38,516 nucleotides of DNA. Origin: an uncultured Collinsella sp. GTDB taxonomy: Bacteria > Actinomycetota > Coriobacteriia > Coriobacteriales > Coriobacteriaceae. How positions within the stretch are numbered: the first letter of the stretch is position 1; each line of letters starts with the position of its first letter. The notes beneath the pieces were generated by a model. That model was not told the origin of the DNA and did no database searches. It saw only the letters and a list, made by a program, of their open reading frames with translations. Location: positions 1 to 38,516 of the forward strand of contig UQRW01000021.1 of the NCBI GenBank assembly GCA_900543515.1. The letters are read 5' to 3'. Shown one piece after another: positions 7,847-16,904 of this stretch. Made by a program: the position numbers and the translations under genes.

Positions 7847-9304
7847 ATGTCAATCGAATCGAGCTTGTCCCTCTTTGCCATGGTGGCGATCGCCGTCCCC
7901 ATGCTGGGCTCCCTGCTCATCGTCATGCTGCCGCGTCCCTACGCTAAATGGATCTGCGCCTTTGCCGGCGGCATCGCCACGGTCGCTTCCGTTGGCTTGG
8001 CCGCGACGTTTGCCGGAAACGGCATGAACGCGGTCGATGTAACCTGGGCGAGTATGGGCCAGACCTTGGTCATGGGCTTCATATTCGACCGGATGAGCAC
8101 GCTGCTCGCACCCGCGTTCGTCGCTATCGGCCTGCTCGTCGTCATCTATTCGTTCCCGTACATGAGCGATAAGAACAAGGAGCATCCCGACGCGCCCCGT
8201 CGCCGCTTCTACGTGTACTTCTCCACGTTCATCGGCGCCATGGCCGGTCTCGCCTACAGCTCCACCATCGTCGGCCAGCTCGTTTTCTTCGAGATCACCG
8301 GCGTGTGCTCCTGGGGCCTCATCAGCTACTACATGACGCCCACGGCCAAGAAGGCCGGTATGAAGGCGCTCATCATCACCCATATCGGCGCTCTGGGACT
8401 CTACATCGGCGCGGCCTTCCTGTTCGCCGGAACCGGCACGTTCGCGCTGAGCGCGATCTCCCAGCTCGATTCCGGTATGAAGACCGTCGTGCTGCTGCTC
8501 ATCCTGTTCGCCGCTTGGGCCAAGTCCGCCCAGTTCCCGCTCTACATGTGGCTGCCCTCCGCAATGGAGGCCCCCACGCCCGTTTCCGCCTACCTCCATG
8601 GCGCGTCCATGGTGAAGGTCGGCGTGTGCGTGTTCGCCCGCGCTCTTGCGAGTGCCGGCGATATCCCCGAGATCGTCGGTTGGGTCGCCATCATCGACGC
8701 CGTCGTGACCATGCTCTTCGGCTTCCTCATGTACCTGCCCCAGAAGGATATGAAGCGCCTGCTCGCCTTCTCGACGATCGCGCAGCTCGCCTACGTGTTC
8801 TTCGGCCTGGGCCTCTCCGTGTTCGGAAGCCAGATGGCGTTCAACGGCGCCGTCGAGCACATCTTCAACCACGCGTTCACCAAGACCCTGTTCTTCCTCA
8901 TCGCCGGCTCCCTCAGCTTCACGCTGGGAACCCGTATGTTGCCCAAGATCCAGGGCCTCATGAAGAAGTACCCGGTCACGGGCGTGGGCTTCGCGGTCGC
9001 CGCGACCGCTATCGCCGGCGTGCCCCCCATGAGCACGTTCTTCTCCAAGTTCCAGATTATTTCCGGTGGCTTCGCGGTTGGTGCTTCCAACACGGTCATC
9101 TTCGTCCTCGTGTGCGTCATGGTCGTCGAGACCGTCGCCACCTTCGCATGGTTCCTGCGTTGGATGGGTAAGGTCCTGCCCGGTGAGCCGAGCGAGACCG
9201 TGGCCGCCGGCCAGCCCCTTCCGCGCGCCATGGCGTTCGTGTTCGTCGTCCTCATGATCATGGTCGTCGTCGCCGGTCCTCTGTCCTCTAGTTGGATGGG
9301 TTAG
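7847..9304 (+). CDS. hyfD: Hydrogenase-4 membrane subunit HyfD (antiporter-like)
   Basis: The product is 485 aa (E. coli HyfD, 479) and is hydrophobic throughout. It carries the proton-transporter family signature LPSAMEAPTPVSAYLHGASM followed by VKVGVCVFAR, the motif KDMKRLLAFSTIAQLAYVFFG, and EHIFNHAFTKTLFFL. HyfD is absent from the smaller hydrogenase-3 (Hyc) complex, so its presence defines this cluster as the hydrogenase-4 type. The start follows GGGAGAAGGGAG. hyfE begins 10 bases after the stop. Confidence 0.92.
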   Translation: MSIESSLSLFAMVAIAVPMLGSLLIVMLPRPYAKWICAFAGGIATVASVGLAATFAGNGMNAVDVTWASMGQTLVMGFIFDRMSTLLAPAFVAIGLLVVIYSFPYMSDKNKEHPDAPRRRFYVYFSTFIGAMAGLAYSSTIVGQLVFFEITGVCSWGLISYYMTPTAKKAGMKALIITHIGALGLYIGAAFLFAGTGTFALSAISQLDSGMKTVVLLLILFAAWAKSAQFPLYMWLPSAMEAPTPVSAYLHGASMVKVGVCVFARALASAGDIPEIVGWVAIIDAVVTMLFGFLMYLPQKDMKRLLAFSTIAQLAYVFFGLGLSVFGSQMAFNGAVEHIFNHAFTKTLFFLIAGSLSFTLGTRMLPKIQGLMKKYPVTGVGFAVAATAIAGVPPMSTFFSKFQIISGGFAVGASNTVIFVLVCVMVVETVATFAWFLRWMGKVLPGEPSETVAAGQPLPRAMAFVFVVLMIMVVVAGPLSSSWMG

Positions 9305-9314
9305 GAGGTAGGAC

Positions 9315-9968
9315 ATGGGTTATTCGTTAGTCAATATCCTGGGCGGTCTTCTGATCGTGACCTCCACCATGGTGGTCGTCTCGAAGACCATCCCGTCCGC
9401 CATTAAGTGGTACGCGATCCAGTCGGTTGTCCTGGTGGGCGTGCTGCTCACCCTGGGCCTCACCACCGGTGCCACCGAGCTTCTCATGTGGGCCGCGTCG
9501 GCCTTCGTCACCAAGGTGATCCTCGTTCCGTTCATTCTCAACCGTGCCTACAAAAAGATGGGTTCGCCTGCCGATAGCACGCTGACCTCCTCCATCAAGC
9601 CGGCCTGGACCATCATCCTCACCGGTCTGGAGGTGGCCATCTGCTTCGCGGTGGTCACGCGCCTGAGCCTGCCCACCGCTGAGGTGGCTACTCCGGCCCT
9701 CGCCATCAGCTTCGCGCACTTCTTCGTCGGCCTCACGTGCATCATCTCCCAGCGCAACATCCTCAAGCAAATCTTCGGGTACTGCCTTATGGAGAACGGT
9801 AGCCACGTGACGCTCGCCCTGCTCGCGCCCACGGCCCCCGAGATCATCGAGATCGGCATCGCCACCGACGCCATTTTCGCCGTCATCATCATGTCCGCCG
9901 TCGTCGTGAGGATCTGGAACGACACCAAGTCGCTCGACTCCCACGACCTGACCGAATTGAAGGGGTAG
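9315..9968 (+). CDS. hyfE: Hydrogenase-4 membrane subunit HyfE (NuoK-like)
   Basis: The product is 217 aa (E. coli HyfE, 216) with about six or seven membrane segments. Position between hyfD and hyfF, length and hydrophobic pattern identify it. HyfE is another subunit that hydrogenase-3 lacks. A GGAGGTAGGAC ribosome-binding site precedes the ATG. The short C-terminus after residue 195 is charged and cytoplasmic. hyfF starts 3 bases after its stop. Confidence 0.88.
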   Translation: MGYSLVNILGGLLIVTSTMVVVSKTIPSAIKWYAIQSVVLVGVLLTLGLTTGATELLMWAASAFVTKVILVPFILNRAYKKMGSPADSTLTSSIKPAWTIILTGLEVAICFAVVTRLSLPTAEVATPALAISFAHFFVGLTCIISQRNILKQIFGYCLMENGSHVTLALLAPTAPEIIEIGIATDAIFAVIIMSAVVVRIWNDTKSLDSHDLTELKG

Positions 9969-9971
9969 GCC

Positions 9972-11537
9972 ATGGATGTTTCAATGCTGACGGTCGCCCT
10001 GCTCGCTTGTCCCCTCGTGTTCTCCCTGATTATGGCTGCGCTCCCCAAGACGACGTCCTACAGCGTCTTTGCGGGGCTCAACACCATCTCCGTCGCGGCG
10101 ACCCTCGTCCTTTCGGTCGTCACCGCGGGAACCATGCTCTCGAGCGGGCAGAATATCGACGCTTTGGGCCTGTGGCTCCATCTCGATTCGCTCTCGTCGA
10201 TCTTCGTCCTTCTGGTAGGCATCATCGGGTTCATCACCGGCGTGTACTCCATCTCCTATATCAAGATCGATATCGAGGAGAAGACCATGCCGGCCGAGCG
10301 CACCAAGCAGTACTACGCGCTGTTTAGCCTGTTCGTTTTCACGATGCTGCTCGCCTGCCTGTCTAACAACATCATCCTCACCTGGGCGGCGGTCGAGGCC
10401 ACCACGCTGTCGACCGTGTTCCTCGTGGGCATCTACAAGAACAAGCAGGCGCTCGAGGCGTCTTGGAAGTACGCGATGGTCTGCACCGCCGGCGTGGCCT
10501 TCGGCCTGTTCGGCACGCTGCTCATCTACGCGAACGCCGCCGATATCATGCCCAACGCGCATGAGGCAGCCTTCCTCACCTCCATCATGCCCTACGCCGA
10601 CCAGTTCGACCCGATGCTCGTGCGCCTCGCGTTCGCGTTCATCGTCATCGGCTTCGGCACCAAGGCGGGCCTGTTCCCCATGCACACTTGGCTGCCCGAC
10701 GCGCACTCCCAGGCTCCGAGCCCGGTCTCCGCGCTGCTCTCGGGCGTGCTGCTCAAGTGCGCCATGCTGGTGATCATCCGCTTCTACTCCCTGTCCATCA
10801 TCACGGTGGGCGACACCTATCCGCGTACGCTCCTGCTCATCCTGGGCACGCTGTCCATCCTGGTGGCCGCCCTGTGCATCTTTAAGCAGGACGATATCAA
10901 GCGCCGCTTCGCGTACTCCTCCGTCGACAACGTCGGCGTGGTCGCGCTGTGCCTGGGTATCGGTGGTCCGCTCGGTATCGCCGCCTGCCTGCTGCACTGC
11001 ATCTTCCACGGTTTCACGAAGGCGCTCGCCTTCTGCATGGCCGGTAACATCCAGCACATCTACCACACCCGCGACCTGAACAAGATCAAGGGCGTCGTCG
11101 AGATCGCTCCCGTCACGGCAGCGCTCACCATCATCGCCCTGCTCGCGCTCGCCGCCTTCCCGCCGTTCGCCCTGTTCATCTCCGAGTTCCTCACCTTCGT
11201 GGCCGGCGTCCAGTCCGGTCCCATCTGGGTGGTCGTGCTCGTGGCCATTGGCCTCACCGGCGTGTACTTTGCCCTTACCGGCATCGCGCTCAAGTCCATC
11301 TTCGGCAAGGCGCCCGAGGGCATGAAGCGCCACGAGGTGCCCGCCCTCATGATCATCCCCGAGATCGCCCTCGCGATCGTGGTCATGTGGTTCGGTATCG
11401 CCACCCCGGTCGCCATCACGAGCGGCGTCGAGGATGCAACGTCCGTCGTTTTGAACCAGAGCGTCGAAGAGCTCCACGAGGCTCCTCTCTACCGCATGGT
11501 GTTCAGTTCCCAGACCAAGACAAGCGAGGTGAATTAG
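9972..11537 (+). CDS. hyfF: Hydrogenase-4 membrane subunit HyfF (antiporter-like)
   Basis: The product is 521 aa (E. coli HyfF, 526), with about 14 membrane segments. Signatures of the family are the segment LPDAHSQAPSPVSALLSGVL with LKCAMLVIIRF, KQDDIKRRFAYSSVDNVGVV, and HCIFHGFTKALAFCMAGNI. It is the third antiporter-like subunit of the complex after HyfB and HyfD. Three such subunits imply a larger ion-pumping arm than in hydrogenase-3; actual pumping is inferred from the family. hyfG starts 4 bases after the stop. Confidence 0.92.
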   Translation: MDVSMLTVALLACPLVFSLIMAALPKTTSYSVFAGLNTISVAATLVLSVVTAGTMLSSGQNIDALGLWLHLDSLSSIFVLLVGIIGFITGVYSISYIKIDIEEKTMPAERTKQYYALFSLFVFTMLLACLSNNIILTWAAVEATTLSTVFLVGIYKNKQALEASWKYAMVCTAGVAFGLFGTLLIYANAADIMPNAHEAAFLTSIMPYADQFDPMLVRLAFAFIVIGFGTKAGLFPMHTWLPDAHSQAPSPVSALLSGVLLKCAMLVIIRFYSLSIITVGDTYPRTLLLILGTLSILVAALCIFKQDDIKRRFAYSSVDNVGVVALCLGIGGPLGIAACLLHCIFHGFTKALAFCMAGNIQHIYHTRDLNKIKGVVEIAPVTAALTIIALLALAAFPPFALFISEFLTFVAGVQSGPIWVVVLVAIGLTGVYFALTGIALKSIFGKAPEGMKRHEVPALMIIPEIALAIVVMWFGIATPVAITSGVEDATSVVLNQSVEELHEAPLYRMVFSSQTKTSEVN

Positions 11538-11541
11538 CACC

Positions 11542-13314
11542 ATGGCAGAACCTGAAAAGAAGGACTACGCTCGTCGTTGCGAAAGCCACGTCGAGGCCCT
11601 GCGCGCCGCAGTGCCGGGCGCTATCGAGAAGGTTGAGTGGCAGTGCGAGGACCAGCTGACGATCACCGTCAAGCTGGACCGTCTGCCCGAGGCCGTCCAC
11701 TACCTGTACTACGAGCGCTACGGCTGGATTCCCGTGATTGTCGGCAACGACGAGCGCTCCCTGTGCGGCCGTTACGCCGTGTACTACGTCATCTCCATGG
11801 AGGGGGAGGACCCCGGCTGGGTTACCGTGCGCACCGAGGTCGACCCCGCCAAGATGACGTTCCCGTCCGTGACGCCGTTCGTCCCCGCCTGCGTGTGGGG
11901 CGAGCGCGAGCTTCGCGACATGTTCGGCCTGATCCCCGAGGGTCTGCCCGACCGTCGTCGCCTGGTGCTGCCCGACGATTGGCCCAGCGGCCTGTACCCG
12001 CTGCGCAAGGACTCCATGGACTACCGCTTCCGTCCCGCTCCCGCGAGTGACATGGAAAACTACGAGTTCTTGGCCGATACCAAGGGCAAGGAGACCACGC
12101 TCGTCCCCATGGGACCGTTGCACATCACCTCCGACGAGCCCGGCCACTTCCGCCTGTTCGTGGAGGGCGAGACGATCGTCGATGCCGATTACCGCCTGTT
12201 CTACGTGCATCGCGGTATGGAGAAGGTCGCCGAGACGCGCCTGAACTATGACGCCGTGACGTTCCTTGCCGACCGTATCTGCGGCATTTGCGGCTGCGCC
12301 CACTCGGTGGCCTACGCCGAGGCTGTCGAGCGCGCCCAGGGCATTCACGTCCCGCCGCGCGCGCAGTACATCCGCGCCATCATGCTCGAGGTCGAGCGCC
12401 TGCACTCGCACCTGCTCAACATTGGCCTCGCATCGCACTACACCGGCTTCGATTCCGGCTTCCAGCAGTTCTTCCGCGTTCGCGAGAAGTCCATGGACCT
12501 GGCCGAGAAACTCTCCGGCCACCGTAAGACCTATGGCCTCAATGTGATCGGCGGCGTGCGTCGCGACATTTTGGCCGAGCAGAAGCTTTCTACGCTCACG
12601 ACCATCCACCAGCTGCGCTCCGAGGTTCAAGAGCTCGTCGACGTGCTGCTCTCCACGCCCAACTTTATCGAGCGTACGAGCGGCATCGGCATCTTGGACC
12701 GCAAGATCGCACGTGACTTCTCGCCGGTCGGCCCGCTCATGCGTGGCTCGGGCTATGCCCGCGACGTGCGCTTTGACCATCCCTTCGACGGCTACGCCGA
12801 TCCGGACGTCCAAAAGATGCACGCCGCCACGGCCGACACCTGCGATGCCTTCGGCCGTACCGCCGTTCGCATCCAGGAGGTCTACGATTCGATCGACATG
12901 ATCGAGACCATGCTCGAGAACTGCCCGTCGGGCCCCATCCTCACCACGGATTGGGAGTACACCCCGCACAAGTACGCCATCGGCGCCACCGAGGCGCCGC
13001 GCGGCGAGGACGTGCACTGGGCCATGCTCGGCAACAACCAGAAGTGCTACCGCTGGCGCGCCAAGGCGGCCACGTACAGCAACTGGCCGGTCCTGCGCTA
13101 CATGTTCCGCGGCAACACCGTGGGCGACGCTGCGCTGATCGTCGGTTCGCTCGACCCGTGCTACTCCTGCACCGACCGCGTGACGGTGACCGATGTCGCC
13201 GCCAAGCGCGACCACGTGCTCGACAAGGAGCAGTTCGAAAACGTCTGGCGCGACAAGTCGCCGCTTGCGGGCGAGGGCACCATGGCTGCCCCGCTCGATG
13301 AGGAGGCGCTCTAA
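11542..13314 (+). CDS. hyfG: Hydrogenase-4 large (NiFe) subunit HyfG
   Basis: The product is 590 aa (E. coli HyfG 555, HycE 569). Residues 1-170 form a NuoC-like domain and the rest is the NuoD-like NiFe catalytic domain. The nickel-iron site ligands are RICGICGC (Cys247, Cys250) and DPCYSC (Cys540, Cys543). All four are ordinary Cys codons, so this is not a NiFeSe enzyme. After DPCYSCTDR comes a 44-residue tail starting VTVTDV, which HycI should remove after Arg546, as HycI does at the corresponding Arg in E. coli HycE. It reduces protons to H2. The hycI protease is in the same operon; the Hyp maturation genes are not in the window. Confidence 0.96.
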   Translation: MAEPEKKDYARRCESHVEALRAAVPGAIEKVEWQCEDQLTITVKLDRLPEAVHYLYYERYGWIPVIVGNDERSLCGRYAVYYVISMEGEDPGWVTVRTEVDPAKMTFPSVTPFVPACVWGERELRDMFGLIPEGLPDRRRLVLPDDWPSGLYPLRKDSMDYRFRPAPASDMENYEFLADTKGKETTLVPMGPLHITSDEPGHFRLFVEGETIVDADYRLFYVHRGMEKVAETRLNYDAVTFLADRICGICGCAHSVAYAEAVERAQGIHVPPRAQYIRAIMLEVERLHSHLLNIGLASHYTGFDSGFQQFFRVREKSMDLAEKLSGHRKTYGLNVIGGVRRDILAEQKLSTLTTIHQLRSEVQELVDVLLSTPNFIERTSGIGILDRKIARDFSPVGPLMRGSGYARDVRFDHPFDGYADPDVQKMHAATADTCDAFGRTAVRIQEVYDSIDMIETMLENCPSGPILTTDWEYTPHKYAIGATEAPRGEDVHWAMLGNNQKCYRWRAKAATYSNWPVLRYMFRGNTVGDAALIVGSLDPCYSCTDRVTVTDVAAKRDHVLDKEQFENVWRDKSPLAGEGTMAAPLDEEAL

Positions 13315-13315
13315 T

Positions 13316-14032
13316 ATGCTGAAGCTTTGGAAGGTTAACGCCAAGGCCGGCGACGCGACGGTCAAGTACCCGTTTGCGCCGTTCCCCACCAACAAGGACA
13401 TGCGCGGCAAGCCCGAGCACAATGCCGAGCTCTGCATCGCCTGCGGTGCCTGCGGCGTGGCGTGCCCGGCCGATGCCATTCGCATGGACACCGACCTTGC
13501 GGCCGATACCATCACCTGGTCGATCGACTACGGTCGCTGCATCTTTTGCGGCCGTTGCGAGGAAGCCTGCCCCATGGAGGCCGTCAAGCTCACCGAGGAG
13601 TTTGAGTTGGCCGTCATGAGCAAGGACGACCTCACCAGCAAGAGCGTCTACACGCTCGAGCACTGCTCGCGTTGCGGCAAGCCGTTTGCCCCGCACAAGG
13701 AGATCGACTACGCTAAGCGCCTGCTGCAAAAGGCCGGCGGCATGGAGGCTATCCAGGCCGCCCGTACCGTCGGTATGTGCCAGGAGTGCAAGCGCGAGCT
13801 CGACGCCCTGCGCGCCGCCTCGGCCGTAAAGACCGGCAACGCTGCCGGCATGGCTGCCAACGAGACGCTTGCGTCCGGCGAGCCCCAGGGCCCCGGCATG
13901 GAGTATCTGGGCGGCCACGGCGTTAACCCGGAGTATATCGACCGCGAGCTCAACCCCGATGCGCCCGAGATTCCCGCCGGTCCGGCGCCGGTCGAGGGCA
14001 TCATCATGGATTTTGAAACGAAGGAGGAGTAA
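13316..14032 (+). CDS. hyfH: Hydrogenase-4 ferredoxin subunit HyfH (HycF/NuoI-like)
   Basis: The product is 238 aa, about 57 residues longer than E. coli HyfH (181). Two 4Fe-4S motifs, CIACGACGVACP (from residue 40) and CIFCGRCEEACP (from residue 75), are followed by CSRCGKPFAPHKEIDY (residue 117) and CQECKRELD (residue 155), a Cys4 pair also found in HycF and likely to bind metal. Residues after about 165 form a Gly/Ala/Pro-rich tail with no recognised domain. The start at 13316 is one base after the hyfG stop; an upstream in-frame stretch overlapping hyfG is not coding. It relays electrons from HyfA to HyfI. Confidence 0.92.
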   Translation: MLKLWKVNAKAGDATVKYPFAPFPTNKDMRGKPEHNAELCIACGACGVACPADAIRMDTDLAADTITWSIDYGRCIFCGRCEEACPMEAVKLTEEFELAVMSKDDLTSKSVYTLEHCSRCGKPFAPHKEIDYAKRLLQKAGGMEAIQAARTVGMCQECKRELDALRAASAVKTGNAAGMAANETLASGEPQGPGMEYLGGHGVNPEYIDRELNPDAPEIPAGPAPVEGIIMDFETKEE

Positions 14033-14034
14033 CC

Positions 14035-14817
14035 ATGGCCGAACCCACGCTTTTGCCCGAGCGGCTTCAGTACCGCCCGACCAAGATCGAGCTCGACGAG
14101 AGCATCGAGAAGGCCAAGGCGACCCTTCTTAAGAAGATCAAGCGCTCGGTGTACGTCTACCGCGTTGACTGCGGCGGCTGCAACGGCTGCGAGATCGAGA
14201 TCTTCGGTTCCATCACGCCCGTCTTCGACGTCGAGCGCTTTGGCATCAAGGTCGTGCCCTCGCCCCGTCACGCCGATGTGCTGCTGTACACCGGCGCCGT
14301 GACGCGTGCCATGCGCATGCCGGCCCTGCGCGCCTTTGAGGCCGCACCCGATCCCAAGATCGTGGTGTCCTATGGCGCGTGCGGCTGCACCGGCGGCATC
14401 TTCTACGACAACTACTGCGTCTGGGGCGGCACGGACAAGATTCTGCCGGTCGATGTCTACATCCCCGGCTGCCCGCCCAGCCCCGCGCAGACCGTCTACG
14501 GCTTTGCCATGGCGCTCGGTCTGCTGGACCAAAAGCTCCATGCCGAGACCACGGTGGAGGCCGCCGGCGAGCAGGCCGATATCCTGCACCCCGGCGTGCC
14601 GTACAAGCTGCGCGTTGCCATCGAGCGCGAGGCTCGCGCCATGAGCGGCTACCGTTACGGCCGCGACCTGGCCAACGAGTTTATGGACACGCTCGAGGGT
14701 GCGCCCAAGGGCGATATCCGCGGTGCCATGGCGCTGCTCATCGACAAGCAGGACGATCCGCGCCGCGTTGAGGTCTACTCGGCGCTGCAGGATCTGGTGC
14801 TGGCCGGAGGTCGCTAG
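14035..14817 (+). CDS. hyfI: Hydrogenase-4 small subunit HyfI (HycG/NuoB-like)
   Basis: The product is 260 aa (E. coli HyfI 252, HycG 255). It carries the NuoB-type cluster ligands DCGGCNGCE (Cys46, Cys49), GACGCTGGIF and PGCPPSPAQT, which bind the [4Fe-4S] cluster nearest the NiFe site. There is no twin-arginine signal, as expected for cytoplasm-facing group 4 hydrogenases. The AAGGAGG ribosome-binding site overlaps the end of hyfH, and the stop codon abuts the ATG of the next gene. Confidence 0.95.
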   Translation: MAEPTLLPERLQYRPTKIELDESIEKAKATLLKKIKRSVYVYRVDCGGCNGCEIEIFGSITPVFDVERFGIKVVPSPRHADVLLYTGAVTRAMRMPALRAFEAAPDPKIVVSYGACGCTGGIFYDNYCVWGGTDKILPVDVYIPGCPPSPAQTVYGFAMALGLLDQKLHAETTVEAAGEQADILHPGVPYKLRVAIEREARAMSGYRYGRDLANEFMDTLEGAPKGDIRGAMALLIDKQDDPRRVEVYSALQDLVLAGGR

Positions 14818-15399
14818 ATGGAGCTCACGGACCGCTCTGGTTACTTTGCGGGCCCCGGCATGCTCGGCGGCTCCTTTGGCGATGCCTCGCGCGCAAGCGA
14901 CGAGGCCGCCGAGGGCGTCGTCGACCCCTGCCTGGGCCATGCGCCCGACCAGGTGGTCTTCTACGAGCTCACGCGTAAGTTTGTGGAGACCGAGGAAGAC
15001 GTTCCCCAGGAGGCCTGCGACGTGCTGTACTACACGCTCGCCGTGGGCCACCACACCGGCGTGCTCGATTGCTTTGAGCCGCGCCTGTCGGTGCCGGTGG
15101 ATGTGTTCTATTCGCTCGTCGACGCGCTGCCGGAGGGGGAGGCCAAAACCAAGTTCGAGGCCATCCGCTCCTTTGGTGAGTGCCAGCTCGACAAGGCGGC
15201 GGTGCCGTCGCTGCTCGAGGCCTGCGATGCGCTGCTCGACGAGCGCGGTTTTCGCGGTTCTGCCAAGGCCGGCATCTCGGTGTTCGATGACGACTTTGGC
15301 CTGCATGCCCAGCAGGTCGCGTTCTTAATGAAGTTCCGCGATCTGGTGGAGCGCGTGCGCGATGTGTCGGGCGTGTATCTGACGGGGAGGTTGCAGTAA
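14818..15399 (+). CDS. HycH/HyfJ-like formate hydrogenlyase maturation protein
   Basis: The product is 193 aa. From residue 43 (VVFYELTRKFVETEEDVPQE, then DVLYYTLAVGHHTGVLDC) it aligns by eye with E. coli HycH (VVFSQLSRKFIDENDATPAE, then VVYYSLAIGHHLGVIDC; 136 aa). The first 42 residues are an extra, Gly/Asp-rich segment not present in HycH. HycH is a soluble FHL assembly factor of incompletely known role. The ATG directly follows the hyfI stop, and the stop overlaps the hycI start (TAATG). The N-terminal extension could be artefactual if translation starts further in, but the junction with hyfI supports this start. Confidence 0.85.
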   Translation: MELTDRSGYFAGPGMLGGSFGDASRASDEAAEGVVDPCLGHAPDQVVFYELTRKFVETEEDVPQEACDVLYYTLAVGHHTGVLDCFEPRLSVPVDVFYSLVDALPEGEAKTKFEAIRSFGECQLDKAAVPSLLEACDALLDERGFRGSAKAGISVFDDDFGLHAQQVAFLMKFRDLVERVRDVSGVYLTGRLQ

Positions 15400-15902
15400 T
15401 GGGTCGCGTTGTGGATGGCCGCGTGAACGGCGCCCCGTTTGCGGGTATCGTGCTCACGGCGGGAAGCGTGCTGCGTGCCGACGATGCCGCCGGCCCCGTG
15501 CTCTCCAAAAAGATGGAGGACGCGCCGCTTGCCGGCTGGTACACCATCGATGGCGGTCAGACGCCCGAGGATGACATCATCGAGGTCAAGCGCGAGCGTC
15601 CGCCTCGCCTGGTCTTGGTCGATGCTGCCGACATGGCGCTGCCCGTCGGTGCCATCCGCCTGCTCGACAAACGCGACGTGGCCCGCAAGTCGATGTTCAC
15701 CACGCATTCGCTTCCTTTGTCGATTCTGATCGAGGAAATCGAGCAATCGTGCGAAGATATCGTCTTCATAGGGATTCAGCCGGGCGACACGGAGTTCTAC
15801 AACCCCATGTCCCCGGAGGTCTTTGAGGCCGTCGACGCCGTGTACGACGCCGTGGCCGCCAACGACTTTTCCCACTTTGTCCGCCTGGGGCAAGAGCAAT
15901 AG
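15399..15902 (+). CDS. hycI: Hydrogenase maturation endopeptidase HycI
   Basis: The product is 167 aa (E. coli HycI, 156). It aligns along its length: LRADDAAGPVLSKKM (metal-binding Asp in the DDGAGP motif), WYTIDGGQTPEDDI, LVLVDAADMALPVGAIRL, MFTTHSLPLSILI and FIGIQPGDTEFYNPM. It cleaves the HyfG C-terminal tail after nickel insertion. The usual N-terminal GN of the G-N-x-x-x-x-D-D-G motif is GSVLRADDAAG here. The start overlaps the previous stop by one base. Confidence 0.92.
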   Translation: MGRVVDGRVNGAPFAGIVLTAGSVLRADDAAGPVLSKKMEDAPLAGWYTIDGGQTPEDDIIEVKRERPPRLVLVDAADMALPVGAIRLLDKRDVARKSMFTTHSLPLSILIEEIEQSCEDIVFIGIQPGDTEFYNPMSPEVFEAVDAVYDAVAANDFSHFVRLGQEQ

Positions 15903-15941
15903 GAGCGCTTGTCCCTGCTGATTAGAAAAGAAGTGATTGAC

Positions 15942-16781
15942 ATGGCAGATTCCAAGGCAGAATATCCCGCTCCCGATTGCCTGGCACCCGCCGCGATCGA
16001 GGCCAAGACCGAGGCCACCGGCGTGACCAAGGCCAACCTGCCGGTCGCAAAGGCCTTTCTGTTGGCAATGTTCGCCGGCGCGTTCATTGCCTTCGGCGGC
16101 CTGTTCTTTACCGTGTTCTTGAGTGATAGCACGTTGGGCTGGGGTGCCCAGCGCGTCGTGGGCGGTTTGTGCTTTTGCCTGGGCCTGGTGCTGGTGCTGG
16201 TGTGCGGCGCCGAGCTGTTTACCGGCAATTCTCTTATGGTCTGCGCGCTCAAGAGCAAAAAGATCACTCTGGCCCAGATGCTCAAGGCCTGGGTCGTCGT
16301 GTGGGTCGGCAATTTTGTCGGTGCTCTGTTCATCGTCTTTTTGGTGTACATGGCCGGCATCTATAAGCTCAACGGCGAGGCGGTCGCCAATTCCATGGTG
16401 AGCGTCGCCGCCGGCAAGGTGACGATCGACTGGGTGACGATCTTCTTCCGCGGCATCCTGTGCAACATCTTTGTGTGCCTGGCCGTGTGGATCGGTACCG
16501 CCGGCAAGACCGTGGTCGATAAGGTCGTGGGCATTCTGCTGCCCATCGCCGCCTTTGTGGCCTGCGGTTTTGAGCACTGCGTTGCCAACATGTACTTTTT
16601 GCCCATGGGCGCCGTGATGCATGCATGCGGCTACGGTGCCGACGTCGCCGGCGCCGATGCGCTTAACGCCGCGGGTATTGCGTTTAACCTGTCCGCCGCC
16701 ACGCTGGGCAACATCGTGGGCGGCGCGGTTCTGGTCGCGCTCGGCTACTGGTTTATCTACGCCAAGAAGTCCGAGGCGTAA
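15942..16781 (+). CDS. focA: Formate/nitrite transporter family channel (FocA-like)
   Basis: The product is 279 aa from the ATG at 15942 (preceded by AAAAGAAG); the reading frame is open further upstream, but that part begins with non-ATG codons near the hycI end. Six membrane segments are visible. GAELFTGNSLMVCALKSKKI and the following long amphipathic region are typical of the FNT family, and GFEHCVANMYFLPMGAVM near residue 210 is the pore signature with the conserved His. Location at the end of the FHL operon points to formate as the substrate. Direction of transport cannot be told from sequence. Confidence 0.9.
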   Translation: MADSKAEYPAPDCLAPAAIEAKTEATGVTKANLPVAKAFLLAMFAGAFIAFGGLFFTVFLSDSTLGWGAQRVVGGLCFCLGLVLVLVCGAELFTGNSLMVCALKSKKITLAQMLKAWVVVWVGNFVGALFIVFLVYMAGIYKLNGEAVANSMVSVAAGKVTIDWVTIFFRGILCNIFVCLAVWIGTAGKTVVDKVVGILLPIAAFVACGFEHCVANMYFLPMGAVMHACGYGADVAGADALNAAGIAFNLSAATLGNIVGGAVLVALGYWFIYAKKSEA

Positions 16782-16803
16782 GGTACCGTCTGTTTGACGT
16801 TGG

Positions 16804-16839
16804 GCCTCCCGCGGGGCGTTGCCGTGCGGGAGGCTTTTT
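16804..16839 (+). terminator. Intrinsic terminator of the FHL operon
   Basis: Perfect 9-bp arms GCCTCCCGC (16804-16812) and GCGGGAGGC (16826-16834) are followed by TTTTT. It lies 22 bases after the focA stop and before the next Mo-enzyme gene. Confidence 0.85.
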
Positions 16840-16904
16840 GGGTCTGGGGGCTCGTTGCCGGGCTTTTGGCCTGTTGTGTTTGGCTGATGAAAGGGGTAAT
16901 CGAG

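Noticed and set aside
12280..13170. HyfG as a NiFeSe (selenocysteine) hydrogenase
   Set aside because: All four nickel-iron ligands are normal Cys codons (TGC), and there is no in-frame TGA.
16782..16904. Upstream start for the Mo oxidoreductase, giving a hydrophobic N-terminus like a signal peptide
   Set aside because: That stretch contains the FHL terminator, and the ATG at 16905 has a good ribosome-binding site. The extension has no twin-arginine motif.
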